DNA from: Lamellibrachia satsuma
Taxonomy: Eukaryota > Annelida > Polychaeta > Sabellida > Siboglinidae
Direction: 5' to 3'
NCBI GenBank assembly: GCA_033239005.1
Contig: BSQZ01000095.1
Span: 714,367 to 778,366 of the forward strand
DNA: 64,000 bases
The translations under genes and the position numbers were made by a program. Under the pieces are notes generated by a model. It saw nothing but the letters and a program-made list of their open reading frames with translations. It had not been told where the DNA came from and ran no database searches. Numbering within the stretch: position 1 is the first letter of the stretch; every line of letters begins with the position of its first letter. Below, in pieces: positions 36,101 through 44,470 of this stretch.

Positions 36101-38154
36101 GGTGCCATATTAAAAAAATTATAATTAGTATTAGTAGTATTTAATCTATTTGTTTATTTAGCAATTCTAGAAGATATTATTAATTAACAAACAATCTTGG
36201 ATCTGGCACTATATCAAATAAATATATGTTATTAACACACTTGCTTCTTGTCTCAGGACCAGAAGGTGTACATCTACAGGCTGACAGGAGACGAACTCTC
36301 AGAGAAACGAACAATGGACCATAATGGCGGCATCACCGATGTAAAGTACTCGCCAGATGGTGCTTTCCTGGTGGCAACTGACACATATCGGAAGGTTGTG
36401 TTGTACCAGCTTCCAGAGTATAATGTAAGTTGTCAATGTAATAATCGTTCTGTTGCAATCGCAGTGTGGGGGCATGGTACCTCACTGGTAGAGCTGGTTG
36501 TCTCAGTCGAGAGAACCAGGGTTTAAGTCCTCCACGCTGCTGTGTTGAAGCTTAGGCAACTTCGTTCCCCCAATTTGCTTGTGTTTTTCGGAAGAGACAC
36601 TAATAATCATTGGTCCTTCCTACTTGGTGTCTTTGCAAGGGGAAATAAGAGATTCCACACAGGGGGTAAATGTGTAATCTGTCGTGGACTCCATCTCTCA
36701 ACCACGAGTCACAGTAGAAGTGTGCGTGAAGCGACTCAGTCCATTCTGTCAACTACTTCGTATGTGGACACGATTGAATGAATTAAAGAACTGTCAAAAT
36801 CCAATTTATCATAAGAATTGTTATTTGTTGCATGCTCAAGTTCTTTATTGTATATTCATGTACATTTATATAAATGTAATTGTATAAATTTAGCTTTAAA
36901 AATGTACTGAAATAATACTAAATTAACAAAGCGACAATAACAACTGTGTGAGCCACCTTGTGATGTATACAAATTTGAATGTGTTATCTGCTGCGGTATC
37001 ATGACAAAATACGACATATTGTGACAGATTCTGACGTCGACTGAGTGGGGACATCACACAGCAAAGATCAACAGCGTGGCGTGGACCCCGGACTCCAAAC
37101 ACCTGGCCACCGGCTCTCTCGACACCAGCATCATCATCTGGTCAGTGGAGAAACGCTCCAAGACAATCATCATCAAAGGTACGAACTGGCTCAAGGCTGC
37201 ACCTAAAGACTGGCTTACACAAGTGATTTGTGCCCCAGTTGGGCCAGCGACACTATGTCGCCTGACAGTGTGCAGCTAAATGATGTGTGTATTTAGACTA
37301 ATGTCTAGACACTGCGACCTATACTTTTACTCGTGCCAATCCTGATTTGAACTTTGATGAAAGGTTACAACAGGTGCACCTGTAGTTGGTCAAACCGATA
37401 CCATTTGTTGGCCAAATTGGTACTGGCCTCAGTTCAGCTGGCACAATCGTAGCCATAAATTGGCCACTAATTGATCTTGCGCAGGTGTTCACACGATTAA
37501 TTCTTGCAGCGCGATGTCACGTGACACCATATCAGCATACCAATCAGGCAATTAATCACTTGTGTAAATCAGCCTTTAGGGAATCCTGTCACTCAGCAAT
37601 GGTTATGCCCAGGGTAATTGGTGAAAAGTTGGTAGTGATTTCTTACCTCCAAAACCGATGAAAAACTGTCAAGTTATCTGATCACTAGGAGTTGTTATTA
37701 TGCATATGTGGTAAACTGCTGATGTCTGTATTGTAATTGTTTACTTCTCTGGGTTTTTATAATATTTTAGATGATTGTAAATGACAAATAGGTCAGCAGT
37801 TTCGTTTATTGTAGAGAAATATGGCAGATTGTCTTAGCATTAGATAAGTATTCTGGCGAGGTGAATTATTTCCAGAACTGGTAATTGGGCAGTGTCCCAA
37901 GACAAAGTGCAGTATATTTATTTAAAACAGCCCAAGAGAAAATTAAAATTTAACCAAAAGATTGCATTCTTTAGAGTTGTTTGGCACCCTGAAATGTAGA
38001 TTTAAAAAAGTAATAATTACTCTGGTTTTTGTCCTCTCCACCAGGTGCTCATCCGATGAGTCAGGTGACCCGAGTTGCGTGGCTGGATGACAACACGCTC
38101 ATCTCCGTCGGCCAAGACAGCTGCGTCCGCAAGTGGGGCATTAAGCACCACTAG
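7953..38154 (+). CDS. WDR1: WDR1 / actin-interacting protein 1 (AIP1), complete, 16 coding exons
   Basis: AIP1 binds actin filaments coated with ADF/cofilin and speeds their severing and disassembly in the cytoplasm. The coding exons are 7953-7968, 19690-19811, 23150-23240, 24459-24606, 25164-25344, 25949-26026, 27849-27932, 29507-29598, 31359-31500, 31616-31697, 33055-33208, 33846-33927, 35854-35964, 36257-36424, 37028-37178 and 38045-38154. They sum to 1812 nt (603 residues plus stop), close to the 606 of human WDR1, and every junction keeps frame. Repeated WD signatures are visible ([37 protein letters not shown]), as expected for two seven-bladed propellers. The N-terminus [18 protein letters not shown] is typical of the family. 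Fifteen introns are GT-AG except intron 11, which is GC-AG. Introns are loaded with transposons and minisatellites. The gene runs tail to tail with PPP2R2. Confidence 0.97.
8470..8965. repeat. Degenerate tandem repeat, unit about 28 bp
   Basis: Diverged units resembling TCAAAAGATACCACCCCTTC follow one another through WDR1 intron 1. Spacing is irregular and drift is strong toward both ends. Confidence 0.75.
8974..9311. mobile_element. hAT-like MITE (short non-autonomous DNA transposon)
   Basis: Begins CAGGATTGTTTGATTTAAAC and ends with the roughly complementary ATCATGATTTTTTTCAAACCTG. Both ends are dominated by GATTT/AAATC blocks. The flanking 8-mers CCCTCCTA and CCCTATCA match at 5 of 8 bases, a possible decayed target-site duplication. 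No coding capacity. Confidence 0.6.
9320..10329. other. WDR1 intron 1, no gene seen
   Basis: Intron sequence that may include the 5' UTR of the CR1 element that follows. The 5' boundary of that element could not be placed. Confidence 0.4.
10360..11601 (+). pseudogene. CR1 ORF1: zinc finger plus SGNH-esterase domain, frameshifted
   Basis: The product starts [20 protein letters not shown] and has a PHD-like Cys/His finger ([10 protein letters not shown]...SGC...FECRGC, residues about 18-51). A Gly/Lys/Glu-rich linker made of tandem repeats follows. After frame changes comes an esterase-type domain: FVGDSIVR (block I), PGA, HVGTNN, SGILPV and DGLHLSGKG (Asp-His block). PHD and esterase domains are established parts of CR1-type ORF1 proteins. 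At least three frames are needed to read it through: up to 10860, 10916-11188, then the remainder. Confidence 0.85.
10690..10975 (+). repeat. Coding minisatellite in the CR1 ORF1 linker
   Basis: Purine-rich units such as GGGAGACAGGAGGGAAGGAG alternate with GACAACCGGGGTGAAGGAGA. Translated, they repeat [10 protein letters not shown] and [11 protein letters not shown] length change in the array breaks the frame near 10860. Confidence 0.85.
11625..14474 (+). pseudogene. CR1 ORF2: endonuclease-reverse transcriptase, frameshifted
   Basis: The apurinic-type endonuclease shows [30 protein letters not shown] and GNSDHNQ. The reverse transcriptase follows with [23 protein letters not shown] and the catalytic Asp pair (frame-shifted around 13655 in this copy). 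The C-terminal region has [18 protein letters not shown] and [10 protein letters not shown], typical of CR1. Open segments are 11625-11912, 11935-13206, 13325-13690 and 13746-14474. There is no clear ATG before the endonuclease; the open frame extends up to a GTG. Confidence 0.92.
14572..15048. other. Spacer between the two CR1 copies
   Basis: AT-rich WDR1 intron sequence with no repeat or exon that I can identify. Confidence 0.5.
15049..18030 (+). mobile_element. CR1-clade retrotransposon, copy 2 (5'-truncated, nearly intact ORF2)
   Basis: Homology to copy 1 begins at ACATTCTTTAAACTAG, the last codons of ORF1, and continues to the same 3' end (AAATCTTGTTAAATCT). It is therefore truncated at the ORF1-ORF2 junction. 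It lies 0.5 kb after copy 1 on the same strand. The 3' end runs straight into an (ATGT)n array. Confidence 0.95.
15069..17941 (+). pseudogene. CR1 ORF2, one frameshift from intact
   Basis: The endonuclease ([30 protein letters not shown]) is open to 15542. The frame then shifts at an A run (5 A here, 6 A in copy 1 near 15530). From there to the stop at 17941 it is one frame: [48 protein letters not shown] (about 17132) and the CR1 C-terminus. Ser replaces the usual Pro in the PQG block. Length matches a CR1 ORF2. It is the youngest-looking retroelement in the window. Confidence 0.93.
18036..18124. repeat. (ATGT)n microsatellite
   Basis: About 22 tetranucleotide units directly at the 3' end of CR1 copy 2. 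Confidence 0.97.
18137..18197. repeat. (TA)n microsatellite
   Basis: About 30 TA units, separated from the (ATGT)n array by a dozen bases. Confidence 0.97.
18198..18701. other. WDR1 intron 1, no gene seen
   Basis: Unique intron sequence with a short CT-rich stretch (TCTCTCTCTC) near 18530. Confidence 0.5.
18710..19489. mobile_element. hAT-like non-autonomous element with 8-bp target duplication
   Basis: Starts CAGGGCTGGGTCCAATTA and ends TAATTGGACTCACCCATG, terminal inverted repeats matching at 15 of 18 bases. Flanks are TTCGTCAC (18702-18709) and TTCATCAC (19490-19497), an 8-bp duplication with one mismatch, the size made by hAT transposases. Both subterminal regions are full of TAATTGTAATTGATT repeats. 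The 72-codon frame at 19032-19250 has no recognisable domain. Confidence 0.85.
19690..19811 (+). CDS. WDR1: WDR1 coding exon 2
   Basis: Residues 6-46, including [20 protein letters not shown] and the first propeller strands. Acceptor TTGTGATTGCAG, donor GTAAAT, ends in phase 0. Confidence 0.95.
19812..21915. other. WDR1 intron 2, left part, no gene seen
   Basis: AT-rich intron sequence. Small open frames on both strands near 20908-21184 have no known product. Confidence 0.5.
21916..22331. repeat. 46-bp minisatellite, about 9 units
   Basis: Nearly identical units containing ACAAGTTACAGCTGTAATGC and ACTGACTTACTGGGAAACAT. Homogeneity is high, so expansion is recent. Confidence 0.97.
22600..22840 (+). 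mobile_element. CR1 3' fragment, copy 3
   Basis: Matches the last part of ORF2 (ATCAGGAAATACTCATTTTC and on), the stop region and the shared 3' UTR through AAATCTTGTTAAATCT. It is a strongly 5'-truncated insertion of the same CR1 family in WDR1 intron 2. Confidence 0.92.
23150..23240 (+). CDS. WDR1: WDR1 coding exon 3
   Basis: Residues 47-76 plus one base. Contains [20 protein letters not shown], a highly conserved AIP1 segment. Acceptor CCATTTCAG, donor GTAGGT. Confidence 0.96.
23272..23343. repeat. Short tandem duplication, unit about 36 bp
   Basis: Two copies of GGCTGGGTAGGCCGGTCRGC plus CTGGCAGTAGGTGG just after WDR1 exon 3. Confidence 0.85.
23915..24010 (+). mobile_element. tRNA-like SINE head
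   Basis: CAGTGGCCCAGTAGTTTGGTG resembles an A box, and CTGGGTTCAACTGCC a B box, at tRNA-like spacing. It cannot fold into a clean cloverleaf. Likely a SINE relic in WDR1 intron 3. Confidence 0.5.
24459..24606 (+). CDS. WDR1: WDR1 coding exon 4
   Basis: Residues 77-125 plus two bases. Carries the WD motif [13 protein letters not shown] and a conserved GEGRDR stretch. Acceptor CGTCTTACAG, donor GTAGGA. Confidence 0.96.
25164..25344 (+). CDS. WDR1: WDR1 coding exon 5
   Basis: Residues 126-186, ending in [14 protein letters not shown], a family hallmark. Acceptor GGTTTCCAG, donor GTGAGT, phase 0. Confidence 0.96.
25434..25948 (+). repeat. Diverged copies of the exon 6 start and its acceptor in intron 5
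   Basis: GTCACAGTCGGCTTGTGAA (about 25442), CACAGTCGGTTTGTGA (about 25825) and GATCACAGTGGTTTTGTGAA (25899) all resemble the exon 6 start GATCACAGCCGGTTTGTGAA. Several are preceded by TACTTGCAG or TACTTCCAG, as in the true acceptor. A SINE has split the array at 25514-25824. Confidence 0.75.
25514..25824 (-). mobile_element. tRNA-derived SINE with target-site duplication
   Basis: On the minus strand the head has an A box (TGGCTCTGTGGTCAGAGC) and a B box (GGTGTCGAGTCCACC). The body runs to the left, through GCTGTTCATTCTTATAATTC on the plus strand. Direct repeats CACAGTCG flank it at 25506-25513 and 25825-25832. A second copy of the family lies near 57300-57555. Confidence 0.8.
25949..26026 (+). 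CDS. WDR1: WDR1 coding exon 6
   Basis: Residues 187-212, [15 protein letters not shown] onward. Acceptor TGTACTTGCAG, donor GTGAGT. Diverged copies of this exon's start and acceptor lie just upstream in intron 5. Only this copy keeps the frame and a donor. Confidence 0.95.
26173..27134. mobile_element. TTAA-flanked non-autonomous DNA transposon (piggyBac-like)
   Basis: TTAA at 26169-26172 and 27135-27138 flank ends CCTGATAAGCCCTGAA and TTCAGGGTGCATCAGG, inverted repeats of 16 bases with 13 matches. TTAA targeting is the signature of piggyBac-type transposases. There is no transposase frame inside the 962 bp. It sits in WDR1 intron 6. Confidence 0.75.
27285..27485 (-). mobile_element. LINE reverse-transcriptase tail, fragment
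   Basis: Reading the minus strand gives [10 protein letters not shown] then, after a frame change, [19 protein letters not shown] and [11 protein letters not shown]. This is the conserved C-terminal tail of many animal non-LTR retrotransposon proteins. The plus-strand CT-rich appearance is the complement of this purine-rich coding tail. Confidence 0.75.
27545..27640. repeat. Short TTATTCTCACCCAG tandem repeat
   Basis: Four imperfect units of about 16-17 bp near the 3' part of WDR1 intron 6. Confidence 0.7.
27849..27932 (+). CDS. WDR1: WDR1 coding exon 7
   Basis: Residues 213-240, including [13 protein letters not shown]. Acceptor GTGTTTCTAG, donor GTAAGT, phase 0 on both sides. Confidence 0.95.
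28150..28920. repeat. 32-bp minisatellite in WDR1 intron 7, about 24 units
   Basis: Units of the form TTCTCCCTGTGCAACAGTTC plus AACACAGTTTTC, some shortened by loss of a CAC block. All three plus-strand frames are open across much of it only because stops are absent from the unit. Each unit contains a pyrimidine tract followed by CAACAG, resembling a 3' splice site. Confidence 0.97.
29507..29598 (+). CDS. WDR1: WDR1 coding exon 8
   Basis: Residues 241-270 plus two bases, with the WD motif DKTAKIWDV. Acceptor TTGTGTGCAG, donor GTAAGT. Confidence 0.95.
29820..31358 (+). repeat. 43-bp minisatellite derived from the exon 9 splice acceptor, about 35 units
   Basis: Each unit reads GTTTGTGATTGCAG, then GGAGTTTGTTATGGGCA, then GTGATTGCAACA. 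The first two blocks are identical to the real acceptor and the first 17 coding bases of WDR1 exon 9, which form the final unit. Variants such as TGCACAG and TGCACGG occur in some units. The array fills most of intron 8. Confidence 0.97.
31359..31500 (+). CDS. WDR1: WDR1 coding exon 9
   Basis: Residues 271-318, including [13 protein letters not shown] and [12 protein letters not shown]. The acceptor TGTGATTGCAG and the first 17 exon bases are the last unit of the 43-bp array that fills the intron before it. Donor GTCAGT. Confidence 0.95.
31616..31697 (+). CDS. WDR1: WDR1 coding exon 10
   Basis: Residues 319-345 plus one base ([14 protein letters not shown]...SSDGNV). Acceptor TTGTGTGCAG. The donor GTATCC is weak. 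It is chosen because it joins in phase to exon 11 and gives a gap-free match in length to vertebrate WDR1. Confidence 0.88.
32060..32690. repeat. 59-bp minisatellite in WDR1 intron 10, about 10 units
   Basis: Units contain TACTGTGTATTATTGTCACAGTA, then TTCTTATTAGGTCTAATACG and GTACATACAATATCAG. TACTGTG and CACAGTA are inverted repeats, so each unit can form a small hairpin. Confidence 0.97.
33055..33208 (+). CDS. WDR1: WDR1 coding exon 11
   Basis: Residues 346-396 plus two bases, [20 protein letters not shown] and the MDDSIVYTD strand. The acceptor CCAAG is pyrimidine-poor. The donor is GG followed by GCAAGT, a non-canonical GC splice site. Confidence 0.9.
33846..33927 (+). CDS. WDR1: WDR1 coding exon 12
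   Basis: Residues 397-424 ([18 protein letters not shown]). Acceptor ATGTTTGCAG, donor GTATGT, ends in phase 0. Confidence 0.93.
33968..34034. repeat. 22-bp CT-rich triplication
   Basis: Three copies of CTCTTCCCTCTCCCCTCCCAG shortly after the exon 12 donor. Each resembles a strong 3' splice site (pyrimidines then CAG). Confidence 0.85.
34210..34700 (+). mobile_element. LINE reverse-transcriptase tail, decayed fragment
   Basis: Across several frames the plus strand reads [41 protein letters not shown], then [33 protein letters not shown]. This order is the standard C-terminal part of a widespread animal LINE class, different from the CR1 copies. It is in WDR1 intron 12. Confidence 0.85.
35095..35618. 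repeat. 29-bp minisatellite in WDR1 intron 12, about 18 units
   Basis: Units GGAGTGGAGTTGTCTCTGTG plus TGGTCTGTT. Long open frames on the plus strand come from the stop-free unit, not from a gene. Confidence 0.97.
35854..35964 (+). CDS. WDR1: WDR1 coding exon 13
   Basis: Residues 425-461 ([19 protein letters not shown]...). Acceptor GTGACTGCAG, donor GTAGGT, 37 whole codons. Confidence 0.95.
36257..36424 (+). CDS. WDR1: WDR1 coding exon 14
   Basis: Residues 462-517 with [14 protein letters not shown] and [14 protein letters not shown]. Acceptor CTTGTCTCAG, donor GTAAGT, 56 whole codons. Confidence 0.96.
36465..36780 (+). mobile_element. tRNA-like SINE
   Basis: GGCATGGTACCTCACTGGTAG resembles an A box and CAGGGTTTAAGTCCTCC a B box. 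An unrelated body follows. It lies in WDR1 intron 14. The right boundary is uncertain. Confidence 0.55.
37028..37178 (+). CDS. WDR1: WDR1 coding exon 15
   Basis: Residues 518-567 plus one base, [20 protein letters not shown] then the WD pair SIIIWSVE. Acceptor TTGTGACAG, donor GTACGA. Confidence 0.96.
38045..38154 (+). CDS. WDR1: WDR1 coding exon 16 (C-terminus and stop)
   Basis: Residues 568-603, [20 protein letters not shown] then VRKWGIKHH and TAG. The C-terminal strand closes the second propeller. Acceptor CTCCACCAG. Confidence 0.96.
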
Positions 38155-38895
38155 ATGGCGCTACTTGGTCAACACCATCTCGCACAGCTACGAGCGCATC
38201 ACTATATTGCACACTTGAATTATAAATAAGATGAACATTGAAGTTTTATAGCTGGTGATAAGATTCGCTTTCTCAGTTTTCTGGCTTAAAATAGGTATTT
38301 TGTAATGGATCTGACCACTATCTGCCTCTCTTTCATTCGCGTCATGTGACAAAATCAAGAATTAAGTTTTCTTTCTCGATCGACCAGTCTTGTTTCAATG
38401 ATTGTAAGACATCGTTACAGCATTCATGCATTTATTTTTTTGCTTTTATATGTATTTAGCCATGTATAGCTGACATTTTTCATCAGTAAATGGTCTTTGT
38501 CACAGCATGAATTATGTGGTGTGTGGAGAGAATCATTGGCATTGGTATATTCCCGACACATTCTGTTTACAGTGTTTCTGCAGTAACATGTTAATTTGGA
38601 ACAATTTTTATGATCCATGACCACTAATTAACATTACAAAGTCTGCTTATTCTTATCCGAAAATCATCATAAACTATCTGTTCTAACATCTACACTGCCC
38701 AAAATGTGTCAAATTGTATAAAAAAAACTGGTTCATTAAAACACATTTCGATGATCAAAGGTGTTAGAAGACATAGTTTATTCAATGTAACATGATTTTA
38801 TGGGGAAAAACAACCATGCTTTGTACCATTAATTTGGATCAAGTTTTCATGTTGTTTTTGCTTTTCTATTGTAACCATTAAACCATATGCTTATT
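38155..38895 (+). other. Probable WDR1 3' UTR
   Basis: Starts with the bases after the stop. ATTAAA-type poly(A) signals occur at 38735 and 38877, but no classical AATAAA. The true 3' end was not determined. Confidence 0.4.
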
Positions 38896-39852
38896 CTAAA
38901 GTTGTAACCGTAGGCTTACTCTCAAGTTTTAACTGTACACTTACTCTCAAGTTGTAAGTGTATGCTTATTCTAAAGTTGAAACCGTTGGCTTACTCTCAA
39001 GTTTTAACTGTACACTTACTCTCAAGTTGTAAGTGTATGCTTACTCTCAAGTTGTAAGTGTATGCTTACTCTCAAGTTGTAAGTGTATGCTTACTCTCAA
39101 GTTGTAAGTGTACGCTTACTCTCAAGTTGTAAGTGTACGCTTACTCTCAAGTTGTAAGTGTACGCTTACTCTCAAGTTGTAAGTGTACGCTTACTCTCAA
39201 GTTGTAAGTGTACGCTTACTCTCAAGTTGTAAGTGTATGCTTACTCTCAAGTTGTAAGTGTACGCTTACTCTCAAGTTGTAAGTGTACGCTTACTCTCAA
39301 GTTGTAAGTGTACGCTTACTCTCAAGTTGTAAGTGTACGCTTACTCTCAAGTTGTAAGTGTTCGCTTACTCTCAAGTTGTAAGTGTACGCATACTCTCAA
39401 GTTGTAAGTGTATGCTTACTCTCAAGTTGTAAGTGTACGCTTACTCTCAAGTTGTAAGTGTACGCTTACTCTCAAGTTGTAAGTGTACGCTTACTCTCAA
39501 GTTGTAAGTGTACGCTTACTCTCAAGTTGTAAGTGTACGCTTACTCTCAAGTTGTAAGTGTACGCATACTCTCAAGTTGTAAGTGTACGCTTACTCTCAA
39601 GTTGTAAGTGTATGCTTACTCTCAAGTTGTAAGTGTACGCTTACTCTCAAGTTGTAAGTGTACGCTTACTCTCAAGTTGTAAGTGTATGCTTACTTTCAA
39701 GTTGTAAGTGTACGCTTACTCTCAAGTTGTAAGTGTATGCTTACTCTCAAGTTGTAAATGCTTACTCTCAAGTTGTAAGTGTATCTTACTCTCAAGTTGT
39801 AAGTGTATGCTTATTCTCAAGTTGTAAGCGTATGCTTACTCTCAAGTTGAAA
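38896..39852. repeat. 25-bp minisatellite downstream of WDR1, about 38 units
   Basis: Units TACGCTTACTCTCAAGTTGT plus AAGTG, highly uniform in the centre and degenerate at both edges. It may lie in the 3' UTR if the transcript is long. Confidence 0.97.
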
Positions 39853-39919
39853 GTGTTGAAAGTCTTATGAACAACATATTTTCTACTGCAGTTTTACAAA
39901 GGTACATCAGACCAACATC

Positions 39920-40095
39920 CCTGGGGCCGGTTTCACTGGGCATCCATAACATACAAAGAAACTAATGTGGATGTTTTACGAAGATTACATAACTGAGATT
40001 ATTCATACAAAACAGGAAGGGCATTGCAAACAATTGTACGTAACTATGAAGATTTTGTAAATTGAGTACGACATGAACATTAAACTGGCCCCTGG
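39920..40095. mobile_element. Short MITE candidate
   Basis: Left end CCTGGGGCCGGTTT and right end AAACTGGCCCCTGG form inverted repeats matching at 12 of 14 bases. No target-site duplication is clear. Confidence 0.45.
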
Positions 40096-43000
40096 ACATA
40101 ATGTTCTCAAACATTACAAACTTAATTCTCTTTGTAAGGGGTGTGGCTGATTAGTTTTTATACTGATGAACAGCTTTGGCTGTTATTCTTGGAATTCCTG
40201 TCTTTTCTACTGATCTCTATCCCCAGATTTTTATAACTGCCACTTGTGTATATTCTTTAAATTTGATATACCTTGTCACACCAATATTTTTATCTGGTGT
40301 ATTGTCTTTTGTCAACTTTTCTAAACATTCATTATATGCCGTTACACAAACCGTTTGATGTAGCCTTACAAAGATGGAAGATGTGTGCGTAAAGAAGAAG
40401 TTGGGTGTGCTTCTTTTTGCAACAAAACATCTTTATTGTTCAAAGTAAAATCCCTACTAAAACGTATTGTTTCCTTGGCCTATGTCCATTACTCAGCTTT
40501 AAACTTGATATGTTTACACTGTGATGGTTGTGGATTAAACAAAGTGGTACGTAATTATTGCACTTCATTTCAGTAGTAGACCATACTATTTTCACATCTG
40601 CCATTGTACAAGTGAGTCACATTATTCACAATTTATATGCCAGAAACATTGTTATTACATAAAGTTGGAATACTTTACATCATAAGATATTACAAGCGAG
40701 CTTGCTAGGTAACTCACCAGAGGGTGAAACATGCCATTGTTGGATGTCGATCTTGTCCAATAGATGTCAGCACTATGGGCACTTTGTGTACCATTTTACC
40801 ATATTGTTACATAATATAACCGCTTCATAATATTTATATACCCACTAGAAAACAGTGAATATGCCACATTGATCTGTCATAGATCCACTCAGTGCTGATA
40901 TTGTGGATTATTGTGTGTGGGGTGTTAAAGCACTTTTATTGGGAATAATTTAGAACATACTGTCTTTCCGTATTATATTCCAAGGACCCAAAATTATGTA
41001 CTGGCCAATAAATATAATGTGAAACTTGATAAATACCTCGGTATAAATAATCAAATGTGTTCTCAGTGCTAAGGTGCATGGTATGTTTTCTTTAGAAATA
41101 ACAAAACTATCAAACTTCTTGTTAACTTTTTTGTCGTATTGTTCCGCTCTAAGCCATGTGAATCAATCTTTGGGGTTTCTGACTAATAAATAAAACTAAA
41201 CAAAATAAAACTCTTCTCTGTACCGAGTTAATTCATCAGTCTGTAAGATCTCATCTCAAACCCTCGGTTTTGTTTGGCATTATATATAGATTTCCTCCAT
41301 TTATTTTCCAATCACAGTAATATGTTCATTTAAAAGGAACAGATAAATTACATTTAGTGACACTCATGTTAGCACATCCACACATTAAGAATGAGGAATT
41401 TTTGTGTGGAGGGGGGTCTGAAAAGACATGGTTTTGTGTAGTGTAAAACAGATCTATTGAGATGGCGCCTACAATGGCCGAGACACTGCCTGCACTGCAT
41501 GGCTGTACCCTCAAGGTAATATTAAAATAATTCTACAAAGATGCAAGTCATTTCATGCTTAAAAACTACTACTCTCACTTTTGTCACATTCTGCAAGTCC
41601 AGAATGTCTTGTAGAATGACTGTTCCTTGGTACATTATCTAATCCAGCAGAAAATAAAACACGGCAAACAACTGGATATATAGAAATGTAGTGTGTATTT
41701 ATTTTACTTATTTTTAATGTATTTTCTACTCTCCATACTTCTTCAACACCACATTGTACATGACGACGCCATAATGCGGGTGGTGCCACAAACGTATCGC
41801 AGCTGCGGCCCGTTTAACGCTACAGTGAAATAAATCAATATGACTATACGCACTGCACCAATCGGTTCCGCACAAAGCACGAAGCGAAATAATCAGAGTG
41901 CACGACAGAACGCTTCGTGTTCACAAGTGAGGCTTGCAACTAGCAAGATAATCCAATACTACAATTCCTGCTCACGTTTTGTCTTATGCACTAATCAACA
42001 GCATCATTTGACTGCCCCAATCTGCCAGACAACAGAATGTACCAACTGCAGCCTTGACCCACGAGACAGAATAAACCAACACAACAGCCTCACAATATGG
42101 CACAGCAGGCGCTCCACACACATTCAAACTGTTGGATTGCTTTGGTACGACTTAGGTATTTGTGAAGTAAACAACTACAACCGATTTTGGAAATTCTTCG
42201 CTGTATACGATGGATATCCATCAAATGACCATTTGGGTTTGCCCAAGGTGACTACATCAATGTTTCAAGCACCTGCCGTGAGGATTACTGGTATGTCACC
42301 AACTTTCGCATGAAGCGCTGGTGTCAAATACATTTTAATTACACCACATTTTTTTCTGCTTCAAATACAAGGTTGACTGTTAAGAGGATATTAAACATAA
42401 TCTGTTGACAGTAAAGTTCTTCCCCCAAATGTTACCTTGTTGCATGCAGGTGAAACCAATAATGTAACATTTGATACTGGCCCTCACTTGTTTATATTTT
42501 CTATGTGCAACCCACTAACAGTGACAGTTCAAGGTTATAGACGAACCAATAAGTGTATTGTAACTGAACTATTACAGGGTTCGCTTACACTACAATTACA
42601 GTTATGTCAAAAAATCAATTCCTTTACAATTATCAATGTGGTTTACAACTGTATGGTCACCTATGTGGAAACACGCCCACAGAAACCATTCAGAATTCAT
42701 AGCAACATTAGCTTTCGCGAAACAAAAAGTTCTATAGATCTCTTTGTTACCTCAAATTTGAGCAACAGCCATTGACAAATTAAATGCGAGAAATGTGATT
42801 GGGGTAGCATCTATCATACAGGACATAGACAGTATGCACTATCGATGTTGATGTAGTCGCATTATCATACATTTCCTTTTAGCTCTCGCACACATATATA
42901 TAAAAGTACAAATACGTTCAGATTACAATATACAGATTGCGCTGGTGTTTCGACAGTGCCAAGAATATTCCACAAGTTTTGTCAATAGCTGGTAATTATT

Positions 43001-44470
43001 GTGACAAAACTGCTCACAGTATAACATGGTCTCAAGATGATTAGGTAATATGTGCTTCAGTTTATCAGTGCCTGCATTAGTTATGCCTCACTTGACAATT
43101 TTTCTAGGATCATGTGCCACAAATTCAAAAGTCACAATTTGATGGTAGTAAAGTTACACTGATCACAAAGTAGGCCAAATAAAAACCACCAGGCCATCAA
43201 CATAACATAAATGCAACAAACAAATGTTTTGAATAAAAAAAGTGCGATTTTTAAAGAACTTATGCTTATTTACAGTGCTTGGGACAAATCACAAACGTGA
43301 CGAATTCCCATATGACAATGCAGGAATTCGATCAGACACTATATTTAGGTACTGCACTTATTGCCTCATGATCTTGTTTCAAATAAATTACCTGACATGC
43401 AAATTTAGATAAGTGCCATTTAACAAAGTACATAACGTAGATGTTATCAACATAATTACTTTTCTTCAGACCTTTGGACAACTTTGGTATCAGTGAAACT
43501 TAAAATTACTGAAGGGGCAGGGCTAACATGAAGACTTGGGAATGGGGCAACAACCATTTGAAGCCATGCAAAGGGGTAGGAGTCTCATGGAACCCCAGGG
43601 AAGGGGTAGGAGTCACCTGTATGAAGATAATGGTCTTTTTAGCAGCTGGAATGTTGTGAACAGTGTAGCAAGCTGTACCAGCACGACTCAAACTGCATTA
43701 TTACAATTAGGACCAACACATTGAAGTTGGCGTCCATCAGGTGTGAAACAAGCATGGATTCTACTGCGAGGTGAATCAGTCTAAATGATTCCTATCAAAT
43801 TATGCACCTTTCAAATCAGCACAGTTCAAAAATCTTATCAGATAAATAAACTGGCCACGTTATGGCAGTCAACAGTTGCCAGTCTGCTGCCATAAACAAC
43901 AAGCAGCGTTCGATGTGAGAGAAGAACCGAGTCCGCAGCGAACCTGTTCACTGGACCCCGGTGGCAGTACATGAAATTAAATCACAGACAGCAGAGCAAA
44001 CACATCCCGTAGGCATCGGTTATTGACGTGTCAATTTCATATAGTGACACGTCGGGCTACCGAGCACACACGAGTCCGGAGTGCATGAGATGTGAAATTA
44101 AAGCGGCCACATAAACGTGGTTACTCCTCATGTTGCGGGCAAATATTGACAAATCCACAGCCATAGAATCCACAGCTTTTTCTGGAAATACTAATCCACG
44201 TTTGTACGATTACTCCCATACCTCATTGCTGTAGCGGTCTGGCTCCATTACTGCATCAGACCCAGCCATTTACAAGACTAGCCACAGCGACACACAATTC
44301 TCCCACCGGGAACACTCATAGCGGAAATGGCAGCATCCGCGAGAAACGGCCCACGGACACAATTAACGTCCAGCCGTTAACAGCATGTCTGTCTGTCTGT
44401 CGCTCATCGCGAGCATTGAATTAATTTGTATATCCTAAGTGGTTGGCTACAATGCGCCATTTGTCTGCTG
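40096..44470. other. Region between the two convergent genes
   Basis: No conserved exon seen. The right part is probably the 3' UTR of PPP2R2 (minus strand). The 157-codon plus-strand frame at 41840-42313 has no recognisable domain and is probably chance. AATAAA-type signals occur on the plus strand near 41008 and 41187. Confidence 0.45.

Noticed and set aside
29820..39852. Regular arrays that look CRISPR-like
   Set aside because: Units are contiguous with no unique spacers, and the setting is introns of an animal gene.
41840..42313. 157-codon plus-strand frame as a gene
   Set aside because: No recognisable motif, splice context or upstream signal; likely chance in the gene desert or PPP2R2 3' UTR antisense.
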